Assembly: GCF_021151785.1 (NCBI RefSeq)
Contig: NZ_JAGKWP010000088.1
Coordinates: 1-9,724, forward strand
Direction of reading: 5' to 3'
Length of the DNA: 9,724 nt
From: Flavobacterium sp.
GTDB taxonomy: Bacteria; Bacteroidota; Bacteroidia; Flavobacteriales; Flavobacteriaceae
In this document: piece by piece, positions 1 to 7,900 of the stretch
Position numbering within the stretch: position 1 is the first letter of the stretch
How the letters are laid out: the number at the start of each line of letters is the position of its first letter
The notes under the pieces: generated by a model
Seen by the model: the letters and a program-made list of their open reading frames with translations, nothing else
What the model was told of the DNA's origin: nothing
The model's database searches: none
Made by a program: the position numbers and the translations under genes

Positions 1-18
1 GTGTAGGACTTGCCGGTG

Positions 19-49
19 CAAATATACAATCTTTTATTATTTTTACAAA
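19..49 (-). promoter_or_regulatory. Bacteroidota-type promoter for a leftward gene outside the window
   Basis: Read on the minus strand, 26-19 is TATATTTG, a perfect match to the Bacteroidota -7 box TAnnTTTG. The TTTG at 49-46 fits the -33 element, with a 19-nt spacer between them. Transcription would begin around position 12 and run left out of the window, so a divergent gene (protein or RNA) lies just beyond the edge. The site overlaps any upstream-extended start of the rightward gene at 103, which argues against that extension. Confidence 0.6.
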
Positions 50-102
50 TCAAAAATAAGTTTAAAATAAATTGTAATATTGTATTTAGAAATAGAACAA
101 AA

Positions 103-1143
103 ATGAAAAAATATAAAATTCTAACAATCACAATTTTAACTGCCATTTCTTGGCATTGTAGTGAACCAAAAGATTTGTTTAATATTGATTCAACCGGTTT
201 AAAACAAGTATACAAGCCTAACGAAAGTATCCAATTAAAGATTGAAAATAAAAAAGAAATTGCGATTGATTCAGTTGTTTACTTTGCAAATGAGGTGAAA
301 TTAGGTACAGCTAAAAAAAACAATAGCTTAACTATTAAACTCAATCAACTTTTATTTGGAACACAAGACATTAAAGCATTGGTATACTATGAAGGTAAAA
401 ATGCTAGCTGTATCACTTCATTTGAACTTGTTTCTAATATAACTCCAAAAATGTTGGCTTTTACACTTGTAAATACTTACAACCATGATATAGAAGCCTA
501 TACACAAGGTTTAGAATTTCACAATGGTATTTTATATGAGGGAACAGGTCAAAGAGGAGAATCGAGTTTAAGGAAAACCGACTATAAAACAGGAACTATT
601 ACTAAAAAAATAGGACTTGACCCTCAATATTTTGGTGAAGGGATAACGTTTTTTAACAACAAACTATACCAACTGACTTGGCAAGAAAAAGTAGGATTCA
701 TTTATAATCCTGATACGTTTGAAAAAGAAAAAACCTTTGATTATTTCAAAGATATTGAAGGTTGGGGATTAACGCATAATGACAAATATTTAATAATGAG
801 TGATGGTTCTAATACCATTTACTTTTTAGATCCTAATACTCAAAAATTAGTCAAATCGATTCAAGTGTATACCGATACTTCAAAAATTGAACAATTAAAT
901 GAATTGGAATGGATTGATGGAAAAATTTGGGCTAATGTTTACCAAAAAGATGCCATTGCGATCATAAACCCAGAAAATGGTGCGGTAGAAGCTGTTTTAA
1001 ATTTAGCCGAATTAAAATCAAAAATAAAACAACATCCAGAGGTTGATGTTTTAAATGGAATTGCCTATAATCCTAAAACAAAAACCATCTTTGTAACTGG
1101 TAAAAATTGGGATAAAATGTTTGAAATCAAAATCAATCCCTGA
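103..1143 (+). CDS. glutaminyl-peptide cyclotransferase (glutamine cyclotransferase), probable lipoprotein
   Basis: This 346-residue enzyme of the plant/bacterial-type glutamine cyclotransferase family (five-bladed beta-propeller) converts N-terminal glutamine of peptides to pyroglutamate, releasing ammonia. Family motifs run in order: HDIEAYTQGL (128-137), FGEGITF (177-183, with the conserved Glu), QLTW (190-193), EGWGLT (219-224), SDGS (233-236), LNELEW (265-270), WANVY (276-280), VLNGIAY (316-322) and a C-terminal VTGKNWDKMFEI (331-342). Residues 1-18 form a basic-hydrophobic signal sequence ending at Cys19. The preceding SWH is a poor lipobox, so lipidation is likely but unproven. Residues about 35-115 precede the propeller and resemble a small beta-rich, Ig-like domain (inference). 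The ATG at 103 is chosen because the signal sequence begins there; an in-frame ATG at 10 would bury it behind 31 residues and overlap the divergent promoter. A weak -7-like TAATATTG lies at 75-82. The oligopeptidase gene follows after 48 bp. Confidence 0.93.
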   Translation: MKKYKILTITILTAISWHCSEPKDLFNIDSTGLKQVYKPNESIQLKIENKKEIAIDSVVYFANEVKLGTAKKNNSLTIKLNQLLFGTQDIKALVYYEGKNASCITSFELVSNITPKMLAFTLVNTYNHDIEAYTQGLEFHNGILYEGTGQRGESSLRKTDYKTGTITKKIGLDPQYFGEGITFFNNKLYQLTWQEKVGFIYNPDTFEKEKTFDYFKDIEGWGLTHNDKYLIMSDGSNTIYFLDPNTQKLVKSIQVYTDTSKIEQLNELEWIDGKIWANVYQKDAIAIINPENGAVEAVLNLAELKSKIKQHPEVDVLNGIAYNPKTKTIFVTGKNWDKMFEIKINP

Positions 1144-1191
1144 CAAAAAATAAAATAACACATTTAATCAATTAACACCCAAAATAAAAGC

Positions 1192-3321
1192 ATGAAGCAC
1201 TATATCATCCTATCAATTATTCTTTTTAGCGCTACTATTCATGCTCAAAAAAAGAAAAAAACAATGAATGAAGTAAAACCTCCTGTAGCCAAAATTATTC
1301 CTAAAAAACTAGAAAAACATGGGGATATTAGAATAGATAATTACTATTGGTTAAATGAAAGAGAAAATCCTGAAGTAATTGATTATTTAAATAAGGAAAA
1401 CGAATACTATCAAAAATCTACAGCACATACCAAGCAATTTCAAGAAGATTTATTTTTAGAAATGAAAGGCAGAATTAAGGAAGATGACACTTCAGTTCCT
1501 TATTTTTACAATGGCTATTGGTACATTACCCGTTTTGAAACAGGTAAAGATTACCCTATTCATACTAGAAAAAAAGGAAGTTTAGAGGCAAAAGAGGAAA
1601 TCTTATTTGATTGTAACGAAATGGCTAAAGGTCAGTCCTATTTTAATTTATCAGGAATTAATATCAGTGAAGACAACAAATGGGCTGCTTTTGGTATAGA
1701 TTTAGTTTCAAGAAGACAATACACTATTCAAATTAAAAACTTAGAAACCGGTGAAATTTTACCTGTAAAAATTGAAAATACTACAGGAGGTTCTACTTGG
1801 GCTAGTGACAACAAAACACTTTTTTACACCAGAAAAGATGCTCAAACCCTTCGTTTAGATAAAATTTACAAACACACTTTAGGGACAAAACCTGAAAACG
1901 ACCAGTTAATTTTTCATGAAAAGGACGATACTTTTTACACTTTTGTTTACAAAGAAAAATCAAAAAAATATCTAGTTATTGGTTCAACCAGCACCTTAAC
2001 TTCTGAATACCAAATATTAGAAGCTAATAATCCAGATGGTCAATTCAGAATTTTCCAACCTAGAGTACGTGGCGTTGAATATTCCATTTCTCATTATGGT
2101 GATAGCTTTTATATTGTAACTAACAAAGATAAAGCTACAAATTTCAAAGTAATGAAAACGCCTGAGCATGCTACCAATTCTGAAAATTGGCAAGATTTAA
2201 TTCCACACCGAAAAGATGTTTTATTGGAAGGCATTGAAATTTTTAAAGATTATTTAGTTGTTGAAGAACGCACTAATGGATTACATAAAATACAAATTAG
2301 ACCTTGGAACGGAACTGGTGATTATTATCTTCCGTTTGAGATTGAAACCTATACAGCTTACACTACTACGAATGTAGATTTCGATACCGAAGTTTTACGC
2401 TATGCTTACCAATCTATGGCTACCCCTTCTTCTATCATTGACTTCAATATGCGCACCAAAGAAAAAACCATATTGAAAGAGCAAGAAGTTTTTGGAGGCC
2501 AATTCGATAAAAAAAATTACAGCGAAGAACGAATTTGGGCAACAGCTCAAGACGGTACCAAAGTTCCCATTTCAATAGTTTATAAAAAAGGAATGAAAAA
2601 AGACGGTAAAAACCCTTTTCTCCTTTACGCATATGGCTCTTATGGTTCTTCAATGGACCCTTATTTTTCAAGTACTCGCTTAAGTTTACTAGACCGTGGA
2701 TTTATCTATGGAATCGCTCATATAAGAGGCGGAGAAGATTTAGGAAGAGATTGGTATGAAAACGGCAAATTATTGAAAAAAATGAACACTTTTACTGATT
2801 TCATCGATTGCTCAAAATTTGTAATTGCGGAAAAATACACCTCTTCTTCTCATTTATATGCTGAAGGAGGCTCAGCCGGTGGATTATTAATGGGAGCCGT
2901 TGTAAATATGGCACCTGAGTTGTATAACGGTGTCATTGCTCAAGTTCCATTTGTTGATGTTGTTACTACCATGCTAGACGATACGATTCCTTTAACGACA
3001 GGAGAATACGATGAATGGGGAAATCCAAATGACAAAAAATATTACGATTATATGTTGTCTTATTCCCCTTATGATCAAGTGAAAGAACAAGTATATCCAA
3101 ACATGTATGTTTCAACAGGATTACATGACTCACAAGTACAATATTGGGAACCTGCTAAATGGGTAGCCAAATTACGTGTAATGAAAAAAGGTAACAATCA
3201 ATTATTTTTAGATACAAATATGGATGCAGGACACGGTGGTGCTTCAGGAAGATTTGAAGCTTTAAAAGAGCTAGCTAAAGAATTTGCTTTCTTGTTTGAT
3301 TTAGAAAAAATTACTAAGTAG
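1192..3321 (+). CDS. ptrB: oligopeptidase B-type prolyl oligopeptidase (S9 serine peptidase, protease II), exported
   Basis: This 709-residue S9A-family peptidase should cleave short peptides after basic residues. An N-terminal beta-propeller covers roughly residues 90-430 and an alpha/beta-hydrolase domain roughly 445-705. The catalytic triad is visible: Ser561 in EGGSAGG, Asp646 in GLHDSQVQYWEP and His681 in AGHGG. The stretch AQVPFVDVVTTMLD (583-596), followed by TTGEYDEWGNP (602-612), is diagnostic of oligopeptidase B. Within it Glu605 and Asp607 occupy the place of the acidic pair that gives Arg/Lys specificity in enterobacterial enzymes; Asp instead of Glu at the second site is conservative. 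Residues 1-18 are a signal peptide ending in IHA before Gln19, so it is probably periplasmic, unlike the cytosolic classical OpB. A lysine run follows the cleavage site. No promoter is apparent in the 48-bp gap upstream, so transcription may continue from the cyclotransferase gene. No hairpin terminator follows. Confidence 0.94.
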   Translation: MKHYIILSIILFSATIHAQKKKKTMNEVKPPVAKIIPKKLEKHGDIRIDNYYWLNERENPEVIDYLNKENEYYQKSTAHTKQFQEDLFLEMKGRIKEDDTSVPYFYNGYWYITRFETGKDYPIHTRKKGSLEAKEEILFDCNEMAKGQSYFNLSGINISEDNKWAAFGIDLVSRRQYTIQIKNLETGEILPVKIENTTGGSTWASDNKTLFYTRKDAQTLRLDKIYKHTLGTKPENDQLIFHEKDDTFYTFVYKEKSKKYLVIGSTSTLTSEYQILEANNPDGQFRIFQPRVRGVEYSISHYGDSFYIVTNKDKATNFKVMKTPEHATNSENWQDLIPHRKDVLLEGIEIFKDYLVVEERTNGLHKIQIRPWNGTGDYYLPFEIETYTAYTTTNVDFDTEVLRYAYQSMATPSSIIDFNMRTKEKTILKEQEVFGGQFDKKNYSEERIWATAQDGTKVPISIVYKKGMKKDGKNPFLLYAYGSYGSSMDPYFSSTRLSLLDRGFIYGIAHIRGGEDLGRDWYENGKLLKKMNTFTDFIDCSKFVIAEKYTSSSHLYAEGGSAGGLLMGAVVNMAPELYNGVIAQVPFVDVVTTMLDDTIPLTTGEYDEWGNPNDKKYYDYMLSYSPYDQVKEQVYPNMYVSTGLHDSQVQYWEPAKWVAKLRVMKKGNNQLFLDTNMDAGHGGASGRFEALKELAKEFAFLFDLEKITK

Positions 3322-3336
3322 TTTAAGTTTTTTTTA

Positions 3337-3344
3337 TACCTTTG
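3337..3344 (+). promoter_or_regulatory. -7 promoter box of the cysteine synthase-like gene
   Basis: TACCTTTG matches the Bacteroidota -7 consensus TAnnTTTG perfectly. It sits 15 nt after the stop codon of the oligopeptidase gene and 46 nt before the next start codon. The -33 region (about 3310-3317) has no clear TTTG, so the promoter may be weak or depend on an activator. Transcription would begin near 3350. Confidence 0.55.
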
Positions 3345-3360
3345 CAAGGTTTTATACATC

Positions 3361-3377
3361 TGTTTACGATGTAAACA
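3361..3377 (+). promoter_or_regulatory. perfect palindrome in the 5' leader, candidate operator
   Basis: TGTTTAC-GAT-GTAAACA is a perfect 7-bp inverted repeat with a 3-nt centre. It lies about 10 nt downstream of the predicted transcription start and 13 nt before the ATG of the cysteine synthase-like gene. Its symmetry and position suit a dimeric repressor acting as a roadblock. It is also a small AT-rich hairpin that could affect translation. The binding protein is not recognised. Confidence 0.4.
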
Positions 3378-3390
3378 TAAGTTACAATTT

Positions 3391-4431
3391 ATGGCAAAAG
3401 AAATAAAGGCATACGATAATATCTTAGAATTAATAGGCAATACACCGCTTATTAAATTAAACAAAGTTACCGAAGGATTTAAAGGTAATTTTTATGCCAA
3501 AGTAGAGGCTTTTAATCCTGGACATTCATCAAAAGATAGAATTGCACTATATATCATTGAGGAGGCGGAAAAAAGAGGTATTTTAAAACCTGGTGACACC
3601 ATTATTGAAACCACCTCAGGAAATACAGGTTTCAGTTTAGCCATGGTAAGCATTATCAAAGGATATGATTGTATATTAGCCGTTAGTTCAAAATCATCTA
3701 AAGATAAAATTGATATGTTACGTACTATGGGTGCCAAAGTATATGTATGCCCAGCTCACGTATCAGCAGATGACGAAAGAAGTTACTATAACGTTGCCAA
3801 AAGATTACATGAAGAAACTAAAGGCTCTGTATATATCAATCAATATTTCAACGACTTAAATATTGATGCTCATTACAAAACTACTGGCCCTGAGATTTGG
3901 GAACAAACTGGAGGACAAATTACACATTTAATTGCTTGTAGTGGTACTGGAGGTACCATCTCTGGAACAGCTAAATTTTTGAAAGAAATGAATCCTAACA
4001 TCAAAATCTTAGGAGTTGATGCTTATGGGTCTGTTTTAAAAAAATACCACGAAACAAAAGAATTCGATAATGAGGAGATTTATCCCTATCGAATTGAAGG
4101 TTTAGGTAAAAATTTAATACCTACTGCTACTGATTTTGATGTTATTGATCAATTTATAAAAGTTACTGACGAAGAAAGTGCTCATACAGCGAGAGAAATT
4201 GCCAAAAAAGAAGGGTTATTTGTAGGATATACGTCAGGAGCCGCATTACAAGCAGCAAAACAATTTGCGGAGGAAGGTGAATTTGACTCCAATAGTAATG
4301 TAGTTCTTATATTTCCTGATCATGGATCTAGGTACATGAGTAAGATTTATAGTGATGATTGGATGAGCGAACAAGGTTTTTTTGATAGTGTAAACCTTGA
4401 AGAAATTCAAAAAATTGAAATTATTAAATAA
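3391..4431 (+). CDS. PLP-dependent cysteine synthase / cystathionine beta-synthase-like enzyme
   Basis: This 346-residue cytoplasmic enzyme of the fold-type II PLP family performs beta-replacement on an activated serine, making cysteine (O-acetylserine plus sulfide) or cystathionine (serine plus homocysteine). Visible features are ELIGNTPLIKL (13-23), the Schiff-base Lys48 in FNPGHSSKDRIA (41-52), the substrate loop TSGNTG (75-80), the phosphate-binding GTGGT (185-189), TSGAA (281-285), and Ser313 in FPDHGSRYMS near the PLP ring nitrogen. The C-terminal RYMSKIYSDDWM (314-325) resembles the catalytic core of cystathionine beta-synthase more than CysK, but there are no Bateman (CBS-pair) regulatory domains and no N-terminal heme region. 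The lysine loop PGHSSKDR differs from the usual PAGSVKDR/AGGSVKDR. Family membership is secure; the choice between CysM-like and CBS-like activity is open. It is a single-gene unit with its own promoter, leader palindrome and terminator. Confidence 0.88.
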   Translation: MAKEIKAYDNILELIGNTPLIKLNKVTEGFKGNFYAKVEAFNPGHSSKDRIALYIIEEAEKRGILKPGDTIIETTSGNTGFSLAMVSIIKGYDCILAVSSKSSKDKIDMLRTMGAKVYVCPAHVSADDERSYYNVAKRLHEETKGSVYINQYFNDLNIDAHYKTTGPEIWEQTGGQITHLIACSGTGGTISGTAKFLKEMNPNIKILGVDAYGSVLKKYHETKEFDNEEIYPYRIEGLGKNLIPTATDFDVIDQFIKVTDEESAHTAREIAKKEGLFVGYTSGAALQAAKQFAEEGEFDSNSNVVLIFPDHGSRYMSKIYSDDWMSEQGFFDSVNLEEIQKIEIIK

Positions 4432-4450
4432 AAAACTATTTAATACTATA

Positions 4451-4487
4451 AAAAAAGTCCTCGTTTTGATAAAACGAGGACTTTTTT
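4451..4487 (+). terminator. strong Rho-independent terminator, probably bidirectional
   Basis: The arms 4451-4467 and 4471-4487 pair perfectly over 17 bp around a 3-nt GAT loop. The core AGTCCTCGTTTT/AAAACGAGGACT is flanked by an A run on the left and a T run on the right. It begins 19 nt after the stop codon of the cysteine synthase-like gene. Because A and T tracts flank both sides, it can end transcripts from either strand and insulates this gene from the converging tRNA locus. Confidence 0.92.
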
Positions 4488-4538
4488 AATTAAAGCCAAT
4501 TGAAAGAAATTTAACCGTAATCATTTTTCAAAACACAT

Positions 4539-4567
4539 AAAAAAAGCCCCACATTTCTGAGGAGCTT
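4539..4567 (-). terminator. imperfect terminator of the disrupted minus-strand tRNA
   Basis: On the minus strand a hairpin forms between 4567-4559 and 4552-4544 (AAGCTCCTC with GTGGGGCTT, two mismatches in nine positions), followed by seven T residues (4545-4539, the first two also pairing in the stem). It starts 6 nt downstream of the tRNA 3' end, the normal place for a tRNA terminator. This indicates that the sequence left of the tRNA fragment is the original chromosomal flank. The two mismatches could reflect decay after the tRNA promoter moved away. Confidence 0.6.
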
Positions 4568-4573
4568 ATCTAG

Positions 4574-4601
4574 TAGCGGGAACAGGACTCGAACCTGTGA
4601 C
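4574..4601 (-). other. 3' fragment of a tRNA gene (probably initiator tRNA-Met), attachment-site scar
   Basis: On the minus strand this is GTC, then the T arm ACAGG-TTCGAGT-CCTGT (perfect 5-bp stem), then the acceptor 3' strand TCCCGCT and discriminator A. CCA is not encoded. Nothing beyond 4602 continues into an anticodon arm, D arm or 5' acceptor strand, so this is a partial tRNA and not a working gene. From recall, the 3' end resembles Bacteroidota initiator tRNA-Met, whose first base pair is unpaired; identity is tentative. A bare 3' tRNA end beside accessory genes is the classic product of tyrosine-recombinase integration. The matching complete tRNA should lie on the minus strand at the right end of the element. 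Confidence 0.8.
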
Positions 4602-4646
4602 ACTTCTTACTTAATTATCAATGTATTATGAAATTAATAATTTTTT

Positions 4647-4666
4647 GTATGCCTAAATGTATGCCT
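4647..4666 (+). repeat. short direct repeat GTATGCCT x2, candidate recombinase arm site
   Basis: GTATGCCT occurs at 4647-4654 and 4659-4666, start to start 12 nt, roughly one helical turn. It lies about 45-65 bp inside the tRNA fragment. Tandem short repeats at this distance from a core attachment site are typical of arm-type sites for tyrosine recombinases or excisionases. The repeat is seen directly; the function is inferred. Confidence 0.4.
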
Positions 4667-4830
4667 TAACCTGAATTTCAACCCTGCTCTAACTTGAAAA
4701 ATCAAATTCTTTTCAAAAGTAAAATATGTTTACATATTAATAGATGGAATTGATAAAAATTTTACCAAATAATATTAAGTTAAAAAATATAAATATAATA
4801 ATCCTTGAAACAATAATTTAAAATAATATA

Positions 4831-4863
4831 TTTTGCTTTATAATAAAATAATTCCTACTTTAG
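4831..4863 (+). promoter_or_regulatory. probable promoter of the Type IIG restriction-modification gene
   Basis: TTTTG at 4831-4835 fits the Bacteroidota -33 element and TACTTTAG at 4856-4863 matches five of six fixed positions of TAnnTTTG, with a 20-nt spacer. Transcription would start near 4869, giving a leader of about 50 nt. No palindrome suggesting autoregulation was seen next to it. Confidence 0.55.
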
Positions 4864-4917
4864 AAAACTAAAAATTACTTAATCAATCTCCACTATAAGT
4901 AAAATAAATTTTCAAGT

Positions 4918-7900
4918 ATGTCATTGTTTCAAAATGCTGTTGTAACAAAGTATTTACAAGCCTTAAACCAAGATTCCATTAATCAAAAATGGAATGAATT
5001 TACTTCCTACTTTCATAATTCTGAAAGACAAGAAAACATTAGAAACTCTAAAGAAGAGCAATATCAAGAAGGCTTTTTAAGAGAATTGTTTGTTAAGATA
5101 TTAGGCTACACACTAAATCCTGAACCCAATTTTAATCTTACAACTGAATACAAAAATGTAAAAGACAGTAAAAAAGCTGATGGGGCTATTATTTTTGATG
5201 ATAAAGTAAAAGCAGTTATAGAACTAAAAGGCACAAATACTACTGATTTAGGAAAAATTGAAGCTCAAGCCTTTGGTTATAAAAACAATCAGCCAGATTG
5301 TACTTATGTAATTACTTCCAATTTTGAAAAAATCAGATTCTATATTGATAATGCTATTGAACATTTAGAGTTCAATTTATTTACACTTACAGAAGCAGAA
5401 TTTAAAATCTTGTATTTGTGTTTGGCTGTTGAAAATATTTCAAAAGACATTCCAAAAAAGATAAAAGATGAATCTGTAAGTAAAGAGGATGAAATTACAA
5501 AGGAACTATATAGAGATTACTCCCTATTTAAAAGAGAATTATTCAAAAATTTGGTTGAATTAAATCCACATTTTGACCAATTAGAACTTTTTAAAAAATC
5601 TCAAAAACTATTAGACAGATTCCTTTTCATATTCTTTGCAGAAGATAGAATGTTATTGCCTCCTAATTCAGTTAGATTGATACTTGAGCAATGGAAACAA
5701 TTACAGGATTTAGATGAATATACTCCATTATATGAAAGATTTAAAAAATATTTTGGCTACCTAAACACAGGTTACAAAGGCAAAAACTATGATGTATATG
5801 CCTATAATGGTGGGTTATTTAAACCTGATGAAATTTTAGACAACATTACAATAGATGATAATTTGTTGTATGCACATACTTTAAAACTATCTGAATATGA
5901 TTTTGTAAGTGAGGTTGATGTAAACATATTAGGTCACATTTTTGAAAACTCCTTAAATGAGTTAGATGAAATTAAAGCCCAATTAGAAGGTCATGAAATT
6001 GACAAAACCAAAACCAAAAGAAAAAAAGATGGTGTTTTCTATACTCCAAAATACATTACCAAATATATAGTTGAAAATACTATTGGAAAACTGTGTGAAG
6101 AAAAGAAATTGGAATTAGCCATAAATGAAGAGGATTACATTACAGACAAGAAAAGGCAAAAGAAAACCATTAAAGATTTAGTTGACAAATTAGATATTTA
6201 CAGAAAATGGTTGTTGCAATTAACCATTTGTGACCCAGCTTGTGGTAGTGGTGCATTCTTAAACCAAGCCTTAGACTTTTTAATTGAAGAGCACCAATAC
6301 ATTGATGAATTACAAGCCAAATTGTTTGGTGATGCATTGGTTTTAACAGACATGGAAAACAGCATTTTAGAAAACAACCTTTTTGGTGTGGACTTAAATG
6401 AAGAAAGTGTTGAAATTGCTAAATTATCCCTTTGGTTAAGAACTGCTCAACCTAATAGAAAATTAAATGATTTAAGTGGCAATGTTAAATGTGGCAACTC
6501 TTTAATTGATGACCCAGAAATTGCAGGAGAAAAAGCCTTTAATTGGCAAAATGCTTTTCCTAAAGTGTTTGAAAAAGGTGGTTTTGATGTGATTATTGGG
6601 AATCCGCCTTATGGAGCAACACTTGATAAAGTTTCAAAAGATTTTTATCAAAAAAAATTTAAAACTTTTCAAGGAAACTTTGAAATATATTTCTTTTTTA
6701 TTGAATTTATTAATTCAATTCTTAAAGTAAATGGGAAGTTAGGTTTTATTACCCCTGATACATGGATTAGCATTCCACAAGCAAAAAAGTTAAGAGAACA
6801 TGTATTAGATAATTATGGTATTGAAAATATTGTAAGTTTCAATCATTCAGTATTTGATGATGCAAGTTTAAATGCTATTATTTTTATTCTTTACAAAGAT
6901 TATTTAATTGAAGAATGTACTGTAATTAATATAATTGAAAAAATTAATGATATTAGCATTTATTCAGATAACATTAAGTTATTAAAAACTGAAAATTGGA
7001 AATTAAGTGAAGATAAACAGTTTCAAGTTTTTCAAGATTCAAAAGACATAAGTTTAATTCAAAAAATTGAGTTAAATTCTATAAAAGCTGAAGAATTTTT
7101 AGATGTTTGCCAAGGAATTGTACCATATTCAACTGAACATTTAACTAAAGAAGAAGTTAAACAAAGGATATATCATAGTGATACAAAAATTAGTGAAGAA
7201 TATGGAATTTGGATACAAGGTAGAGCTATAAATAGATACCAAATTTCTTTAGACAAACATGAATATTTAAAATATGGTAGTTGGTTACATAGACCCAGAA
7301 AAATTAAATATTTTACTGAAGAAAGAATAATGATACAAGAAATAACTGGTGGAAACCCTCCAAGAATAAATGCTGTATCATACAGTGAAACACTTTTTCA
7401 TGACCCAGGTATTATTTCATGTGTAAATATTTCCAATAATCTTAAAACAAATTATTTATTGGCTATAATTAATTCTAATTTAATTTCATGGTACAATAGA
7501 ATGACATCCCCTAAAGGTATTAGAACAACTTTCCCAAAAATATTAATAGGTGACATAAGAAAAATTCCAATTATAGTTACTGATATTAATCTGCAAAATT
7601 CAATTTGTCAATATGTTGATAAGATTTTAAAATTGAATTGTAGTTTGCTTATTGATAATAATAAATTCCAAAGAACTCTACAAAGGAAATTTGAATTAGA
7701 CAGTTTGCCTAAAAAATTAGAATCCTGGTTTGAGTTAACCTTTGCAGAATTTATAAAAGAATTAGGCAAAAAGAAAATAAAGTTGTCCCTTTCAGAAGAA
7801 GCAGAATGGGAAGATTACTTTTTAAAAGAACAACAAAAAGCCCTTGCCCTAAAACAACAAATTACCACCACAGACCAGGAAATAGATAAAATGGTTTATG

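Larger units (their letters stand above)
4602..4917. other. non-coding leader between attachment scar and restriction gene
   Basis: About 315 bp of very AT-rich sequence without a credible gene. The ATGs at 4621 and 4649 open reading frames of only about 11 and 6 codons. It holds a short direct repeat (4647-4666) near the left end and a probable promoter (4831-4863) near the right. No controller-protein gene of the kind that precedes some restriction-modification operons is present, and no recognisable integrase remnant was found on either strand. Confidence 0.6.

Noticed and set aside
10..102. Upstream ATG at 10 extending the cyclotransferase by 31 residues
   Set aside because: It would place a clear signal sequence in the protein interior and overlap the divergent promoter; the ATG at 103 begins exactly at the signal sequence.
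2444..2671. Minus-strand open frame of 75 codons inside the oligopeptidase gene
   Set aside because: It lies wholly within a well-supported gene over its catalytic domain, shows no recognisable domain and has no promoter.
3198..3464. Minus-strand open frame across the oligopeptidase / cysteine synthase junction
   Set aside because: It overlaps both coding regions and the plus-strand promoter, and its translation resembles no known protein; it is antisense noise.
3492..3737. Minus-strand open frame inside the cysteine synthase-like gene
   Set aside because: It is opposite conserved PLP-enzyme motifs and lacks its own signals.
4574..4680. Complete tRNA on the minus strand, possibly with an intron
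   Set aside because: Sequence beyond the T arm offers no anticodon stem-loop, D arm or 5' acceptor strand and no intron-like features within a reasonable distance; a truncated 3' end fits better.
4602..4740. Remnant of an integrase coding end on the minus strand near the attachment scar
   Set aside because: All minus-strand frames are broken by stops within about a dozen codons and no recombinase motif (Arg...HxxR...Tyr) is visible.
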